This document shows positions 18,315 through 27,142 of a DNA stretch of 64,000 nucleotides, one piece after another. The notes beneath the pieces were generated by a model, which was given only the letters and a program-made list of their open reading frames with translations, was not told the origin of the DNA and did no database searches. Made by a program: the position numbers and the translations under genes. The DNA is from Methylosinus sp. PW1 (GTDB lineage Bacteria; Pseudomonadota; Alphaproteobacteria; Rhizobiales; Beijerinckiaceae), in contig NZ_JQNK01000009.1 of NCBI RefSeq assembly GCF_000745215.1, positions 682,001 through 746,000 of the forward strand, read 5' to 3'. Each line of letters opens with the position of its first letter. The stretch's first letter is position 1.

Positions 18315-20063
18315 CTACTCCGCCAAGGGCAGGGTGAAGCGGAGCACGGTCCCGCCGCCGTCGTTCGGCTCCGCCCAGATCGTCCCATAATGGGCCTCGA
18401 TGATCGAGCGCGACAGAGCGAGGCCGACTCCCAGCCCATGAGTCTTGGTCGTCTTGAATGGCTCGAACAGTCGCGCTCTCGACGTTTCGGACAGGCCTGG
18501 CCCGGTGTCGGCGACGTCGATGCGGATCATGCCCGCATCGACCGCCGCCGTGGAGATCGTGAGCCGCCGGACCCCGGCCGCGCGCAGCGCCTCGATCGCA
18601 TTGCGGACGAGATTGACGATCACCTGCTTCAGCTGGACGGCGTCTCCGATGACCGTGTCTCGCTCGGCCCGCAGATCGAGGACGAGCCGAACGTCAGCGT
18701 GGCTCGCTGTCGCGGAGGTCAGCTCGCAGGCGGCCGCGATCAGATCGTGGAGACGCTCGCGCGTCTTGTTCGGCTCGCTGCGCGCGATGAACTCGCGCAT
18801 GTGGCGGATGATGCCGCCGGCGCGCAGGACCTGGCCGCAGGCCCGCTCCAGCGCCTCCTCGGCGTCTCGCGCACGGCCGTCGCTCACTTTCGAGATGGTG
18901 CGCCTTGCGGCGTTCAGATAGGCGGCCGTCGCGGTCAGCGGCTGATTGATCTCGTGAGCCAGCGCCGTCGCCATGCCGCCCATAGCGAGCAGCCGGTCGC
19001 TGTGCAGCTCGCGAATTCGCGCTTCGGCTCGGCGGCGCTCCGTCAGATCTTGCAGACAGATCACGAAAAGCCGGCGAGGACGATCGAGCTCGATCTCGCT
19101 GACAGCGCATTCGACGGGCACCATCGAGCCGTCCTTGTGGCGCCAGCCGAATTCGCGCCGTCTGCCGAAATAGCCGCGATCGGCGATCTTCAAGAGATCG
19201 GCCGCCCGACGTTGGCGCGAACCGCGACCGCGCTCGAGCAGCAGGCCGATGCTCTCGCCGAGCAGCTCCTCCAGCGAATAGCCGAACATCGCCGCCGCGG
19301 CCGGATTGGCCAACGTCACCTCGCCGCTCTCGTCGACCGTGATGATTCCGTCATTGGCGCTCCCGATCGTGGCGCGAAGCCTGACCTCGCTCTCGCGAAG
19401 CGCCTGTTCGGCGCGCCGGCGGCCATAGCTCTCGATCGCTTTCCAATGGCCGCCCCGCCGCACCAGCGCGCAATCGTGACTGGACAAGACCTCGCAGGTC
19501 TTCGTCGTGTCGCAAGCCGAGACCGAATAGGTGCAGAGCGCGATGATGCGCGAGGAGCCGACAAGGGGATCGACCCGATCCTCATAGTGAACGAAATCGT
19601 CCCATTCGTCCTCGTTCAGCCAGGAGGTGTCGCCGGAGATGCGCATCCCCTCGAAGCCGCGCGCCAAAGCCGCCTCATATCTGCCGCTCCAGCCGAGGCA
19701 CACACGGCTGGAGTCGAAATTGTCGGTGAGCTTGTACCACTCGCGGAAGTCGAGAATTTGCATCCGCCCTTCGTCGAGGAGGCGCGGCAGATGTGGAACC
19801 GCCTGCTGCAGCGCCTCGATTGCCCGGCTCCGGCTGATGGTCTCCGAGGTGATCCACATGCAGAATTCATTCGACGCCAGGCCGGCGGCGAAATAAGGGA
19901 CCAATATATCCAGCAGCTCGGCGTCGCTGTCATAGAACTGGCAGAGATGCGCCCCCCAGGGGACATCTCCCAGCCCTTTTATTCCAGACGGCCTCAGCTG
20001 GTCACAATTCGCTCCTGTCAGCGTGACGGTGGCCTTCAGCGCGTGCGCGGCGTGGACGTTCAT
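18315..20063 (-). CDS. MEDS-domain sensor histidine kinase with one PAS domain
   Basis: This is a soluble sensor kinase of 582 residues. The N-terminal MEDS domain (about 30-200) shows WGAHLCQFYDSDAELL and PYFAAGLASNEFCMWIT, as in DcmR-type sensors of methylotrophs. A PAS domain (about 230-350, ITVDESGEVTLANPAA) follows, then a HisKA segment with ALAHEINQPLTA (phospho-His) and an HATPase domain with LVNLVRNAIEAL (N box), DTGPGL and GLGVGLALSRSI. The kinase half resembles FixL/ThkA-type enzymes. No transmembrane segment is seen, so it senses a cytosolic signal. No response regulator gene is adjacent. A second kinase of the same design lies at 27143-29260. Confidence 0.87.
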   Translation of the reverse strand: MNVHAAHALKATVTLTGANCDQLRPSGIKGLGDVPWGAHLCQFYDSDAELLDILVPYFAAGLASNEFCMWITSETISRSRAIEALQQAVPHLPRLLDEGRMQILDFREWYKLTDNFDSSRVCLGWSGRYEAALARGFEGMRISGDTSWLNEDEWDDFVHYEDRVDPLVGSSRIIALCTYSVSACDTTKTCEVLSSHDCALVRRGGHWKAIESYGRRRAEQALRESEVRLRATIGSANDGIITVDESGEVTLANPAAAAMFGYSLEELLGESIGLLLERGRGSRQRRAADLLKIADRGYFGRRREFGWRHKDGSMVPVECAVSEIELDRPRRLFVICLQDLTERRRAEARIRELHSDRLLAMGGMATALAHEINQPLTATAAYLNAARRTISKVSDGRARDAEEALERACGQVLRAGGIIRHMREFIARSEPNKTRERLHDLIAAACELTSATASHADVRLVLDLRAERDTVIGDAVQLKQVIVNLVRNAIEALRAAGVRRLTISTAAVDAGMIRIDVADTGPGLSETSRARLFEPFKTTKTHGLGVGLALSRSIIEAHYGTIWAEPNDGGGTVLRFTLPLAE

Positions 20064-20390
20064 CTAGGTTCCTGGAAATTACGGGTATTTTCTAAAATAT
20101 AGCATTTGACGCCCATTGCGCGAGGGTTCTTCACTAAGTAAAAACCGATATTACGCCAGAATATGCATGAATTTGCCGAGCTTTCGTTGCATGTCTCGCG
20201 CTTCGATTTCCATCACCGAGCCTCAGTCTCGTCCTCTTCCTCTCGCCACGCCCGCGCCGCGAAAGGCGACGGTCTCGCCGAAAGCTTGAAACGAGCCGAT
20301 TCGACGTTAATTGCCGGGCGAGCCGCGGCGATTCTGCTCGCCGTCACACGTCGGCTCCGGTCGCTCGCTCCAGCCGACGATTCTCGACAC
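20064..20390. other. divergent intergenic region upstream of MEDS kinase and OmpA-like gene
   Basis: About 330 bp holding the start regions of two divergent genes. On the minus strand TATATT (about 20100) sits 35 bp before the kinase start and could be a -10 box, but no good -35 accompanies it. An open frame continues upstream from the OmpA-like gene without conserved features. Confidence 0.4.
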
Positions 20391-21614
20391 ATGACCTATT
20401 TCCTCAGCTTCTATGGACTTTGGCTCGCCAGCGCTTTCCTCGTCGGCGCCCTCTCCGGCCTCGCCAGCCTGCGCCGCGCGGGCGACGATCCTTCGCTCCT
20501 GCGCGAGGGAGATTTTCTGCTCGCCTTGACGCTGTGCCTGGCCGCTATTCTCGCCAAGGCCGCGCTCGGCCGTTTCGCGCTCTATCTCGAAGGCGTGTTC
20601 GCGCTCTACGTCGCCTTTCTGGCCGGGCTCGGCGCGGTCGCGCTGTGGTCGGGGCCGATCGCGCGCGATCATCCGGGCTGGCGCATCGGCGCCGGCGTGG
20701 TCGCCGTCATCGCCATTCTCGCCAATAGCGAGGCGGCCAAGAGCCTCGAGGATGCGCTGGGGCATCGCCTCGGCTCGCTGGTGCAGCGGGAGGGCGGCGA
20801 CCCTCTGAATTTCGAGGTCAGCGGCCGCGACGTCTTTCTGCCCGCCGACGCTTCCGGCCATCGGGCGCTGGCCGAGCGGCTGGCGAGCGCCGCCGGCGTG
20901 CGGGTAGTCTGGCGCGTCGACTCCCTCTCGCCGGAGGCCGCCGCCCAGCGCGAGGAGGCGCTCGGCGCCGCCTCCGCCGAGCAGGACGCCCATCGCGCCG
21001 CCGCAGCCGTCTGGGCCGAGCGCGAGCTGGAGCGCACCGCCGCCGCCTCGGCCGCGCGGCCCGCGACGGTCGCAGCGCCGCCCCTTAAAAAAAGCCGCAA
21101 GGACAAGATCGCCGAAGGCCGTTCGGCCGAGCGCTCTGCGTCCCCCGCCGCGCCGCCGCCGTCCGCGACGCTGGTTTGGAACAGCCCCAATGATCCGACG
21201 CTGCCGGCGCCGGAAGGGCCGAGCCTGCCGCCGCCCGCGGCCGCCGCCGAGACATCGCCGTGCCGCGCGGCGCTGGCGGCGCTCGCCGCCTCGGAGAAAA
21301 TCCGCTTCTCGGCCAAGAGCGTCGCGCTCGGCGCGGGGGCGGAGAAATTCCTCGCGCGGCTCGCCGGCGCGCTGAAACAATGCCCGGAGGCGGCGCTCGA
21401 GCTGCGCGGCCATTCGGATTCGGTCGGCTCGCCCGAGGACAAGCGCGACTTGTCGCAGCGTCGCGCTCGCGCGGTCTTCGACTATCTGCGCCGCATCGGC
21501 GTCTCGCGCGAGCGGCTGACCAGCGCCGGCGTCGGCGACGAGCAGCCCATCGTCGCAAGCGATGATCTTGCGAGCCGGGCGGAGAACCGGCGGGTGGAGA
21601 TTTTATTGCGCTGA
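20391..21614 (+). CDS. membrane-anchored protein with C-terminal OmpA peptidoglycan-binding domain
   Basis: This 407-residue protein has about three N-terminal membrane helices (MTYFLSFYGLWLASAFLVGA, LLALTLCLAAILAKAAL, GVFALYVAFLAGLGAVALW). A short BON-like region follows (DVFLPADASGHRALAERLAS, about 145-180), then an Ala/Pro/Lys-rich linker and a C-terminal OmpA domain with ELRGHSDSVG and RAENRRVEILLR. OmpA domains bind diaminopimelate in peptidoglycan, so the protein probably tethers the inner membrane to the wall. The ATG at 20391 was chosen because the first helix begins there, although no clear ribosome site precedes it. Domain layout is clear; the role is inferred. Confidence 0.75.
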   Translation: MTYFLSFYGLWLASAFLVGALSGLASLRRAGDDPSLLREGDFLLALTLCLAAILAKAALGRFALYLEGVFALYVAFLAGLGAVALWSGPIARDHPGWRIGAGVVAVIAILANSEAAKSLEDALGHRLGSLVQREGGDPLNFEVSGRDVFLPADASGHRALAERLASAAGVRVVWRVDSLSPEAAAQREEALGAASAEQDAHRAAAAVWAERELERTAAASAARPATVAAPPLKKSRKDKIAEGRSAERSASPAAPPPSATLVWNSPNDPTLPAPEGPSLPPPAAAAETSPCRAALAALAASEKIRFSAKSVALGAGAEKFLARLAGALKQCPEAALELRGHSDSVGSPEDKRDLSQRRARAVFDYLRRIGVSRERLTSAGVGDEQPIVASDDLASRAENRRVEILLR

Positions 21615-21744
21615 TGCGCCCGCTTTTGTCGGAGCTTCGGCGCGAACGGCGGCCTCGCCGCTCCGCTCAAATCTCTTCAAAATGCGATGGAACCTTGGAT
21701 CGACGCCATTGTTGTCGGCGGACAGACGTCGAACGGAGGCTTCC

Positions 21745-22167
21745 ATGCCCAGAACCGAGTCACACGAGACCTCCAAACGCGGCTTCGCCTCCATGGACGA
21801 AGCCAAGCAGCATGAGATCGCGCGCAAGGGCGGCCAGAGCGTGCCGGCCGAGGAGCGCAGCTTCTCCAAAGACAGGGGGCTGGCGGCCGAGGCGGGACGC
21901 AAGGGCGGCCATAATGTCCCAGCCGAGGAGCGCAGCTTCTCCAAGGATAGGGAGCTGGCGGCGGAGGCCGGGCGCAAGGGCGGCCACAGCGTGCCGGCCG
22001 AGGAGCGCAGCTTCTCCAAGGACAGGGAGCTCGCCTCGGAAGCCGGCCGCAAGGGCGGCGAGAGCGCTTCCGCGGAAGAGCGCAGCTTCTCCAAGGACAA
22101 GGGCCTCGCCTCGGAAGCCGGCCACAAGGGCGGCAAGAGCGGCGGCGGCTCGCATCAGAAGCACTGA
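21745..22167 (+). CDS. KGG-repeat stress-induced protein (con-10 like)
   Basis: This 140-residue hydrophilic protein is built from four near-identical 25-residue units (consensus RKGGxSVPAEERSFSKDRxL, then AxEAG) plus a partial fifth. KGG repeats (PF10685) occur in stress-induced proteins of acidophiles, Bacillus GsiB and fungal con-10, and are thought to be disordered protectants. GGAGG precedes the ATG by about 6 nt. It follows the OmpA-like gene by 130 bp. Expression under desiccation, osmotic or stationary stress is expected from the family and has not been shown here. Confidence 0.85.
   Translation: MPRTESHETSKRGFASMDEAKQHEIARKGGQSVPAEERSFSKDRGLAAEAGRKGGHNVPAEERSFSKDRELAAEAGRKGGHSVPAEERSFSKDRELASEAGRKGGESASAEERSFSKDKGLASEAGHKGGKSGGGSHQKH
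21823..22140 (+). repeat. 75-bp in-frame tandem repeat, four copies plus a partial
   Basis: Units start at 21823, 21898, 21973 and 22048, with a truncated copy at 22123. Each encodes one KGG unit. Copies differ mainly at third positions, and units 3 and 4 share more with each other around the AxEAG end. Such repeats can change number by slippage or recombination. Confidence 0.9.
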
Positions 22168-22235
22168 CGCGCGCAAAGCTCGCGCGCGCCCTTCGCGAAG
22201 CCCCTACCCGCTGCAGCGCGCAGGGTCTTTCCGCG

Positions 22236-22862
22236 TCAGGCGAGGCAGGCCCGCGCCAGAGCCTGAAAGGCGCGGGCGCGATGCGACAGCGCGCGCGAGC
22301 CGTCGCCGGGCAGCGCATGCTTTTCTGCCGACATCATCTCGCCGAAGGTGCGCTCCAATCCGTCCGGCAGAAAGATCGGATCATAGCCGAAGCCCTTCTC
22401 GCCGCGCGGCGGAAACACCAGCACGCCATCGACGCGCCCCTCGAACTCTTCCGTATGGCCGTCCGGCCAGACGATGGCGAGCGCGCAGATGAAATGCGCG
22501 GCGAAAGGCGCCGTCGCGCCGCGCTCATTCAGCTCGCGCTCGACGCGGCGGATGGCGGCGGCGAAGTCGCGATTGTCGCCGCCCCAGCGCGCCGAATAGA
22601 CGCCCGGCGCGCCATCCAACGAATCGACGCAGAGACCCGAGTCGTCGGCGAAGGCCGGCAGGCCGGTCGCCGCGCAGGAGGCGCGCGCTTTCAAAAGCGC
22701 ATTGCCGGCGAAGGTCGTCTCCGTCTCCTCCGGCTCGGCGACGCCGAGCTCGCCGGCGGAAACGGCGTCGACGCCATGCGGCTCGAGCAGCTGACGCAGC
22801 TCCCAGAGCTTGCCGGGATTATGCGTCGCGATGACGAGACGACCTTCGATTCTGCGCGTCAC
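22236..22862 (-). CDS. rdgB: non-canonical purine NTP pyrophosphatase (RdgB/HAM1)
   Basis: This house-cleaning enzyme hydrolyses ITP, dITP and XTP to monophosphates so that they are not built into nucleic acid. The 208 residues contain [15 protein letters not shown] at the N-terminus, [23 protein letters not shown] (the core metal and base pocket, split here by the domain boundary) and FGYDPIFLP near the C-terminus. The GTG start at 22862 overlaps the rph stop by 4 bp (GTGA), giving translational coupling. A longer open frame upstream runs through rph and is not used. Confidence 0.92.
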   Translation of the reverse strand: MTRRIEGRLVIATHNPGKLWELRQLLEPHGVDAVSAGELGVAEPEETETTFAGNALLKARASCAATGLPAFADDSGLCVDSLDGAPGVYSARWGGDNRDFAAAIRRVERELNERGATAPFAAHFICALAIVWPDGHTEEFEGRVDGVLVFPPRGEKGFGYDPIFLPDGLERTFGEMMSAEKHALPGDGSRALSHRARAFQALARACLA

Positions 22863-23572
22863 GCCAGCGCCGCCTTCTGCAATTGCACGAGCTGCTCGAC
22901 GCCGCCGCGCGCCAGCGTCAGCATGGAGCCGAGATTGTCCTCGGAGAAGACGGCGACTTCCGCCGTCGCCTGCACCTCGACGAGCCCGCCCGAGCCGGTG
23001 ATGACGAAATTGGCGTCGGTCTCGGCGGTCGAGTCCTCCGTGTAATCGAGATCGATCACCGGAGCGCCATTGCAGACGCCGCAGGAGACGGCGGCGACAT
23101 GATCGCGCAGCGGATTGTCCTTGATGATGGAGCGCGAGCGCATCCATTGGAAGCAATCATGCAGCGCCAGCCAGGCGCCGGTGATGGAGGCTGTGCGCGT
23201 GCCGCCGTCCGCCTGGATGACATCGCAATCGACGACGATCTGACGCTCGCCGAGCGCCGGCAGATTGGTGACGGCGCGCAGCGAGCGGCCGATGAGGCGC
23301 TGAATCTCCTGCGTGCGGCCGGAGGGCTTGCCGGATGTCGACTCGCGGCGCGTGCGCGTATGGGTGGCGCGCGGCAGCATGGCGTATTCCGCCGTCACCC
23401 AGCCCCGCCCCTGCCCGCGCAGCCACGGCGGCGGCTTGTCCTCGAGCGTCGCGGCGCATAGGACATGCGTGTTGCCGAATTTGACGAGGCACGAGCCCTC
23501 GGCGTAGCGGGCGACGCCCCGTTCGAAGCTGACGGGACGCATTTCGTCTGGCGCGCGTTTGCTCGGCCGCAT
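22859..23572 (-). CDS. rph: ribonuclease PH
   Basis: RNase PH is a phosphorolytic 3'-5' exoribonuclease that trims tRNA precursors. The 237 residues match the family, with the conserved opening [35 protein letters not shown] (phosphate site), [19 protein letters not shown] and [23 protein letters not shown] lies before the ATG. It is the first gene of a coupled rph-rdgB pair on the minus strand. Confidence 0.94.
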   Translation of the reverse strand: MRPSKRAPDEMRPVSFERGVARYAEGSCLVKFGNTHVLCAATLEDKPPPWLRGQGRGWVTAEYAMLPRATHTRTRRESTSGKPSGRTQEIQRLIGRSLRAVTNLPALGERQIVVDCDVIQADGGTRTASITGAWLALHDCFQWMRSRSIIKDNPLRDHVAAVSCGVCNGAPVIDLDYTEDSTAETDANFVITGSGGLVEVQATAEVAVFSEDNLGSMLTLARGGVEQLVQLQKAALA

Positions 23573-23671
23573 GAAGGCTCCTTGCTAGAGAAGCGGCCTT
23601 AGTAACGCGGTTCGGCCGCGAGTGGAAGCCGGGCGGATTCTGTCCGAAATTGCGAGAAAAAGCTTCGAGCG

Positions 23672-24754
23672 ATGATGAAACGCCACTCCCGCCTGCCCGA
23701 TGAGATCGCCGACGCCTTTGATTTTCAAGCGAAGGCGTGCCGCGATCTCGCCTCGCCCTTCACCGCCGCGCTCTGCGAGGCGCTCGCCGCCGGGCTCGAC
23801 GAGCGCAGCGCCTTCGGCCGCAGAATTTCATCTTGGGGTTCGCGCGCCAAGGCCGATGCGCTGGCGCTGCGCGCTTGCGGCGCGCTGCATTTTCTGGCGC
23901 GATCGGGAAAAGCGCCGTGGCTCGCCGCCGCCTATCCGCCCCATGCGCTCGACGAAGCGCGGCTCGCGCGCGAGATCACCCGCGCGATAGAGGCGCATGA
24001 TGATTTTTTGGCGGGCTTTCTCGATCGCCCGCCGCAGACCAATGAAACAGGGCGCTCCAGCGTCATTTTGGGCGGCGCGCTGATCGTCGCCGCGGCGACG
24101 GGCCTGCCGTTGGAGACGTTCGAGATCGGCGCCAGCGCCGGCCTCAATCTGCATTTCGATCGCTATGGATATGATCTTGGCGTCGGCGCTGTCGGCGATG
24201 CTGCCGCGCCTCTTCGCCTCGCCTGCGATTGGCGCGGCGCGGCGCCGTCGCTCGACGCGCCTTTGAAGATCGTTTCGCGCGCCGGCTGCGACGTCGATCC
24301 GCTCGATCCCGGCGACGCCGAGCATCGCGCGCGGCTGCTCGCCTATGTCTGGCCGGATCAGAGCGAACGTCTCACGCGCATGGAGACAGCGCTCGCCCTC
24401 GCCGCTCTGCATCGCGAGCGCGTCGCGCGCGCCGACGCCGGCGATTGGCTCGCAGCGCGACTCGCCGCTCCCCCGACCCCGAATGTCGCGCGCTTCGTCT
24501 ATCACACGGTCGTCTGGCAATATTTGCCGCTCGAGACCAAGCGCCGCGCCACTGCCGCTCTCGAGGCGGCGGGCGCCGCAGCGCGCCGTGAGGCGCCGCT
24601 GGCGCGGCTGCAAATGGAAGCCGACGGCGATACGCGCTCCGCCGCGCTCACGCTGACGCTCTGGCCAGACGGCGAAAGCTTTGCGCTCGGCCGCGCCGAT
24701 TTCCACGGTCGCTGGATCGAGTGGAGCGGCGCCGGCTCGCCTCGGCTCGCCTGA
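23672..24754 (+). CDS. DUF2332 family protein
   Basis: This is a 360-residue cytosolic protein of the DUF2332 family, common in actinobacteria and alphaproteobacteria and without a known function. Visible family features are FDFQAKACRDLASPF at the N-terminus, the centre with ETFEIGASAGLNLHFDRYGYD, which resembles a Rossmann-type glycine loop, and YVWPDQSERLTRMETAL. The ASAGLNL stretch has led some to compare the fold with methyltransferases; that link is only suggestive. The start may be either of two consecutive ATGs (23672 or 23675). It is divergent from rph. Confidence 0.75.
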   Translation: MMKRHSRLPDEIADAFDFQAKACRDLASPFTAALCEALAAGLDERSAFGRRISSWGSRAKADALALRACGALHFLARSGKAPWLAAAYPPHALDEARLAREITRAIEAHDDFLAGFLDRPPQTNETGRSSVILGGALIVAAATGLPLETFEIGASAGLNLHFDRYGYDLGVGAVGDAAAPLRLACDWRGAAPSLDAPLKIVSRAGCDVDPLDPGDAEHRARLLAYVWPDQSERLTRMETALALAALHRERVARADAGDWLAARLAAPPTPNVARFVYHTVVWQYLPLETKRRATAALEAAGAAARREAPLARLQMEADGDTRSAALTLTLWPDGESFALGRADFHGRWIEWSGAGSPRLA

Positions 24755-24889
24755 GCTCTCGGCTCCCGCGCATCTATGTGGCGCTGCATCGCTTTTCAGC
24801 GCTTGCGCGGCGACCCATGTGGTGGGAGCATCAACCTCGACGGAGCCGACAAGGTTTCCACTCGCCGGCGCCGGGAACGGGAGCGGGAC

Positions 24890-26956
24890 ATGAGTGAAAC
24901 GAGAACGTCCGGCGCGGCGCGAGCCGAAGGCGCGCGACTGATCGCGCTTGTCGGCCCTTTTCAGAGCGGCAAGACCAGCCTCTTCGAATGCCTGCTCGCG
25001 CGCTGCGGAGCAGTGCAGCGGCAAGGGCTGGTGCGCGACGGCTCCACCATCGGCGACGCCTCGCCGGAAGCACGCGCCCATGCGATGAGCGTCGAATGCA
25101 ACATCGGCCGCGCCGATTATCTCGGCGATCGCTACACTTTCGTCGATTGTCCCGGCTCGGTCGAATTCGCGCATGAGCAGCGCCGCGTCCTCGCCGTCGC
25201 CGACGCCGCCATCGTCGTCGCCGAATCCGATCCGCGCAAGCTGCCCGCCTTGCAGCTCGCGCTGCGCGCGGTGGAGGAAGCGCGCGTTCCGCATTTTCTG
25301 TTCCTCAACAAGATCGACTCCGCCACGGGCAATCTGCGCGACTCGCTCGCTTTGCTGCAATCGGCCTCGCGCACGCCGCTGCTGCTGCGGCAAATCCCGC
25401 TCTGGAACAATGGCATTGCGATCGGCTTCATCGATCTCGCGCTGGAGCGCGCCTATGTCTATCGCGAGCACGCCCCCTCCGAGGTCGTCGCAATGCAAGA
25501 CGGCGACGCCGTGCTGGAGAAGGAGGCGCGCTATTCCATGCTGGAGCGGCTCGCCGATTACGACGACACGCTGATGGAGGAATTGCTCAGCGACATAGAG
25601 CCGCCGCGCGACCAGATTTTCGACGATCTCGCCAAGGAGCTGCGCTTCGGCCATGTCGCGCCCGTGTTCATCGGCGCGGCGGAACGCGGCGCCGGCGTGA
25701 CGCGGCTGCTGAAAGCCCTGCGCCACGAGGCGCCGAGCGTCGCCGCGACCAGAGCGCGGCTCGGCGTCGCCGATACCGGCCCCGCCCTCGCCCATGTGTT
25801 CCGCTCCATCCATACGCCGCATGGCGGCAAGCTGTCGCTGGCGCGCGTGCTGCGCGGCTCCTTTTCGGACGGTCAGACGGTGATCGGCTCGTCCGGCGCG
25901 GAGGAGAAGATCAGCGGCGTCTCCTCCCTGCTCGGCGCCACGGCGACGCGCCAGGCCAAGGCCGAGGCGGGCGAGACCGTGGCTTTCGGCCGGCTCGACG
26001 GGATCGCCGCCGGCGAGGCTCTGCAGGACGCCCGCGCCGGCGCGCCGCCCGCCCCGACGCCGCTGGCCGCGCCGCGCCCCGTCTATGCGCTGGCGCTGTC
26101 GGTCGGCGATCGCAAGGACGAGATGCGCCTCGCCGCCGCGCTCGCCAAGCTCATCGACGAGGACCCTTCGCTCGTCTTCGTGCATGACCAAGCGCTCGGC
26201 GAGATGAAGCTGCTCGGCCAGGGCGAGATGCATATTCGTGTCGCTTTGGAACGCCTCGCCACGCGCTATGGCGTGACCGTCTCCACTCACGCTCCCGCCA
26301 TCGGCTATAAGGAGACGATCCGTCATGCGGTGAGCGTGCGCGGCCGCCACAAGAAACAGTCCGGCGGCCATGGGCAATTCGGCGATGTGGTGCTGGAGGT
26401 CGCGCCGCGCGGACGCGGCGAAGGCTTTGCTTTCACCGAGCGCGTCCATGGCGGCACTGTGCCAAAACAATACTTCTCCTCGGTCGAGTCCGGCTGCCGC
26501 GACGCGCTGGCGCGCGGGCCGCTCGGCTTTCCCGTCGTCGATGTGGAGGCGGTGCTGGTCGACGGCTCCTATCATAGCGTCGACTCCTCCGACATGGCCT
26601 TCCGCACGGCGGCGCGCATCGGCATGATCGAGGCGCTGGGCAGAGCGGAGCCGGTTCTGCTCGAGCCCATGCTCTCCGTGGCGATATTCGCGCCGAGCGA
26701 GGCGGTCTCTCGCGCGACCGGCATTGTCTCGGCGCGGCGCGGGCAGATATTGGGCTTTGGCCCGCGCCCGGGATGGGAGGGCTGGGATGAGCTCGACGCG
26801 CTCATTCCGGAGGCGGAGATCGGCGATCTGATCGTCGAGCTGCGCTCGGCCACCTCGGGCGCGGGATTCTTCGAGGCCGACTTCGATCATCTGACCGAGG
26901 TGGTCGGGCGCCAAGCGCATGAGGTCGTCGCCGCGCGTAGCGCCGCCAGCCACTGA
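24890..26956 (+). CDS. EF-G-like translational GTPase with atypical switch II
   Basis: This 688-residue protein has the full EF-G domain order (G, II, III, IV, V) but is divergent. G1 is GPFQSGKT (22-29), G4 is NKID (140-143), and domain III/IV stretches such as LLGQGEMHIRVALERL and RHKKQSGGHGQFGDV are clear. In G3 the sequence is DCPGS (86-90): the catalytic His of EF-G (DTPGH) is Ser90. This places it among the FusA2/EF-G2-like paralogues rather than the essential EF-G, whose gene normally lies in the str operon. It may be a slow or non-hydrolysing factor in ribosome recycling or stress. The ATG at 24890 follows GGGAG. It stands alone. Confidence 0.82.
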   Translation: MSETRTSGAARAEGARLIALVGPFQSGKTSLFECLLARCGAVQRQGLVRDGSTIGDASPEARAHAMSVECNIGRADYLGDRYTFVDCPGSVEFAHEQRRVLAVADAAIVVAESDPRKLPALQLALRAVEEARVPHFLFLNKIDSATGNLRDSLALLQSASRTPLLLRQIPLWNNGIAIGFIDLALERAYVYREHAPSEVVAMQDGDAVLEKEARYSMLERLADYDDTLMEELLSDIEPPRDQIFDDLAKELRFGHVAPVFIGAAERGAGVTRLLKALRHEAPSVAATRARLGVADTGPALAHVFRSIHTPHGGKLSLARVLRGSFSDGQTVIGSSGAEEKISGVSSLLGATATRQAKAEAGETVAFGRLDGIAAGEALQDARAGAPPAPTPLAAPRPVYALALSVGDRKDEMRLAAALAKLIDEDPSLVFVHDQALGEMKLLGQGEMHIRVALERLATRYGVTVSTHAPAIGYKETIRHAVSVRGRHKKQSGGHGQFGDVVLEVAPRGRGEGFAFTERVHGGTVPKQYFSSVESGCRDALARGPLGFPVVDVEAVLVDGSYHSVDSSDMAFRTAARIGMIEALGRAEPVLLEPMLSVAIFAPSEAVSRATGIVSARRGQILGFGPRPGWEGWDELDALIPEAEIGDLIVELRSATSGAGFFEADFDHLTEVVGRQAHEVVAARSAASH

Positions 26957-27027
26957 ATGGCGAAGCTTCGGCTCGTTTCGGGACGGGTCCCTGTGGCGCG
27001 GTTCTTGATCGGCACAGGTGACGACGA

Positions 27028-27052
27028 AACATTGTCCCAATTTGGCAATGTT
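27028..27052. repeat. inverted repeat upstream of second MEDS kinase
   Basis: AACATTG (27028-27034) and CAATGTT (27046-27052) flank an 11-bp centre, about 90 bp before the kinase start. The symmetry and position suit a dimeric regulator, but no known operator consensus was matched. Confidence 0.4.
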
Positions 27053-27142
27053 CGCATTTGGTCCCATCCGATTGGCGGATCGATGGCGAGCGGGCGCGCC
27101 CTGCAACCCGGAGATGGCGACGGTCCATACTGGAATGAATAG

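Noticed and set aside
21823..22140. CRISPR-like regular repeats
   Set aside because: The repeats are contiguous, in frame, without spacers, and encode KGG units.
27043..27058. Possible sigma-54 promoter (TGGCA...GCA) before the second MEDS kinase
   Set aside because: The GG and GC elements are 8 bp apart rather than the required 10.
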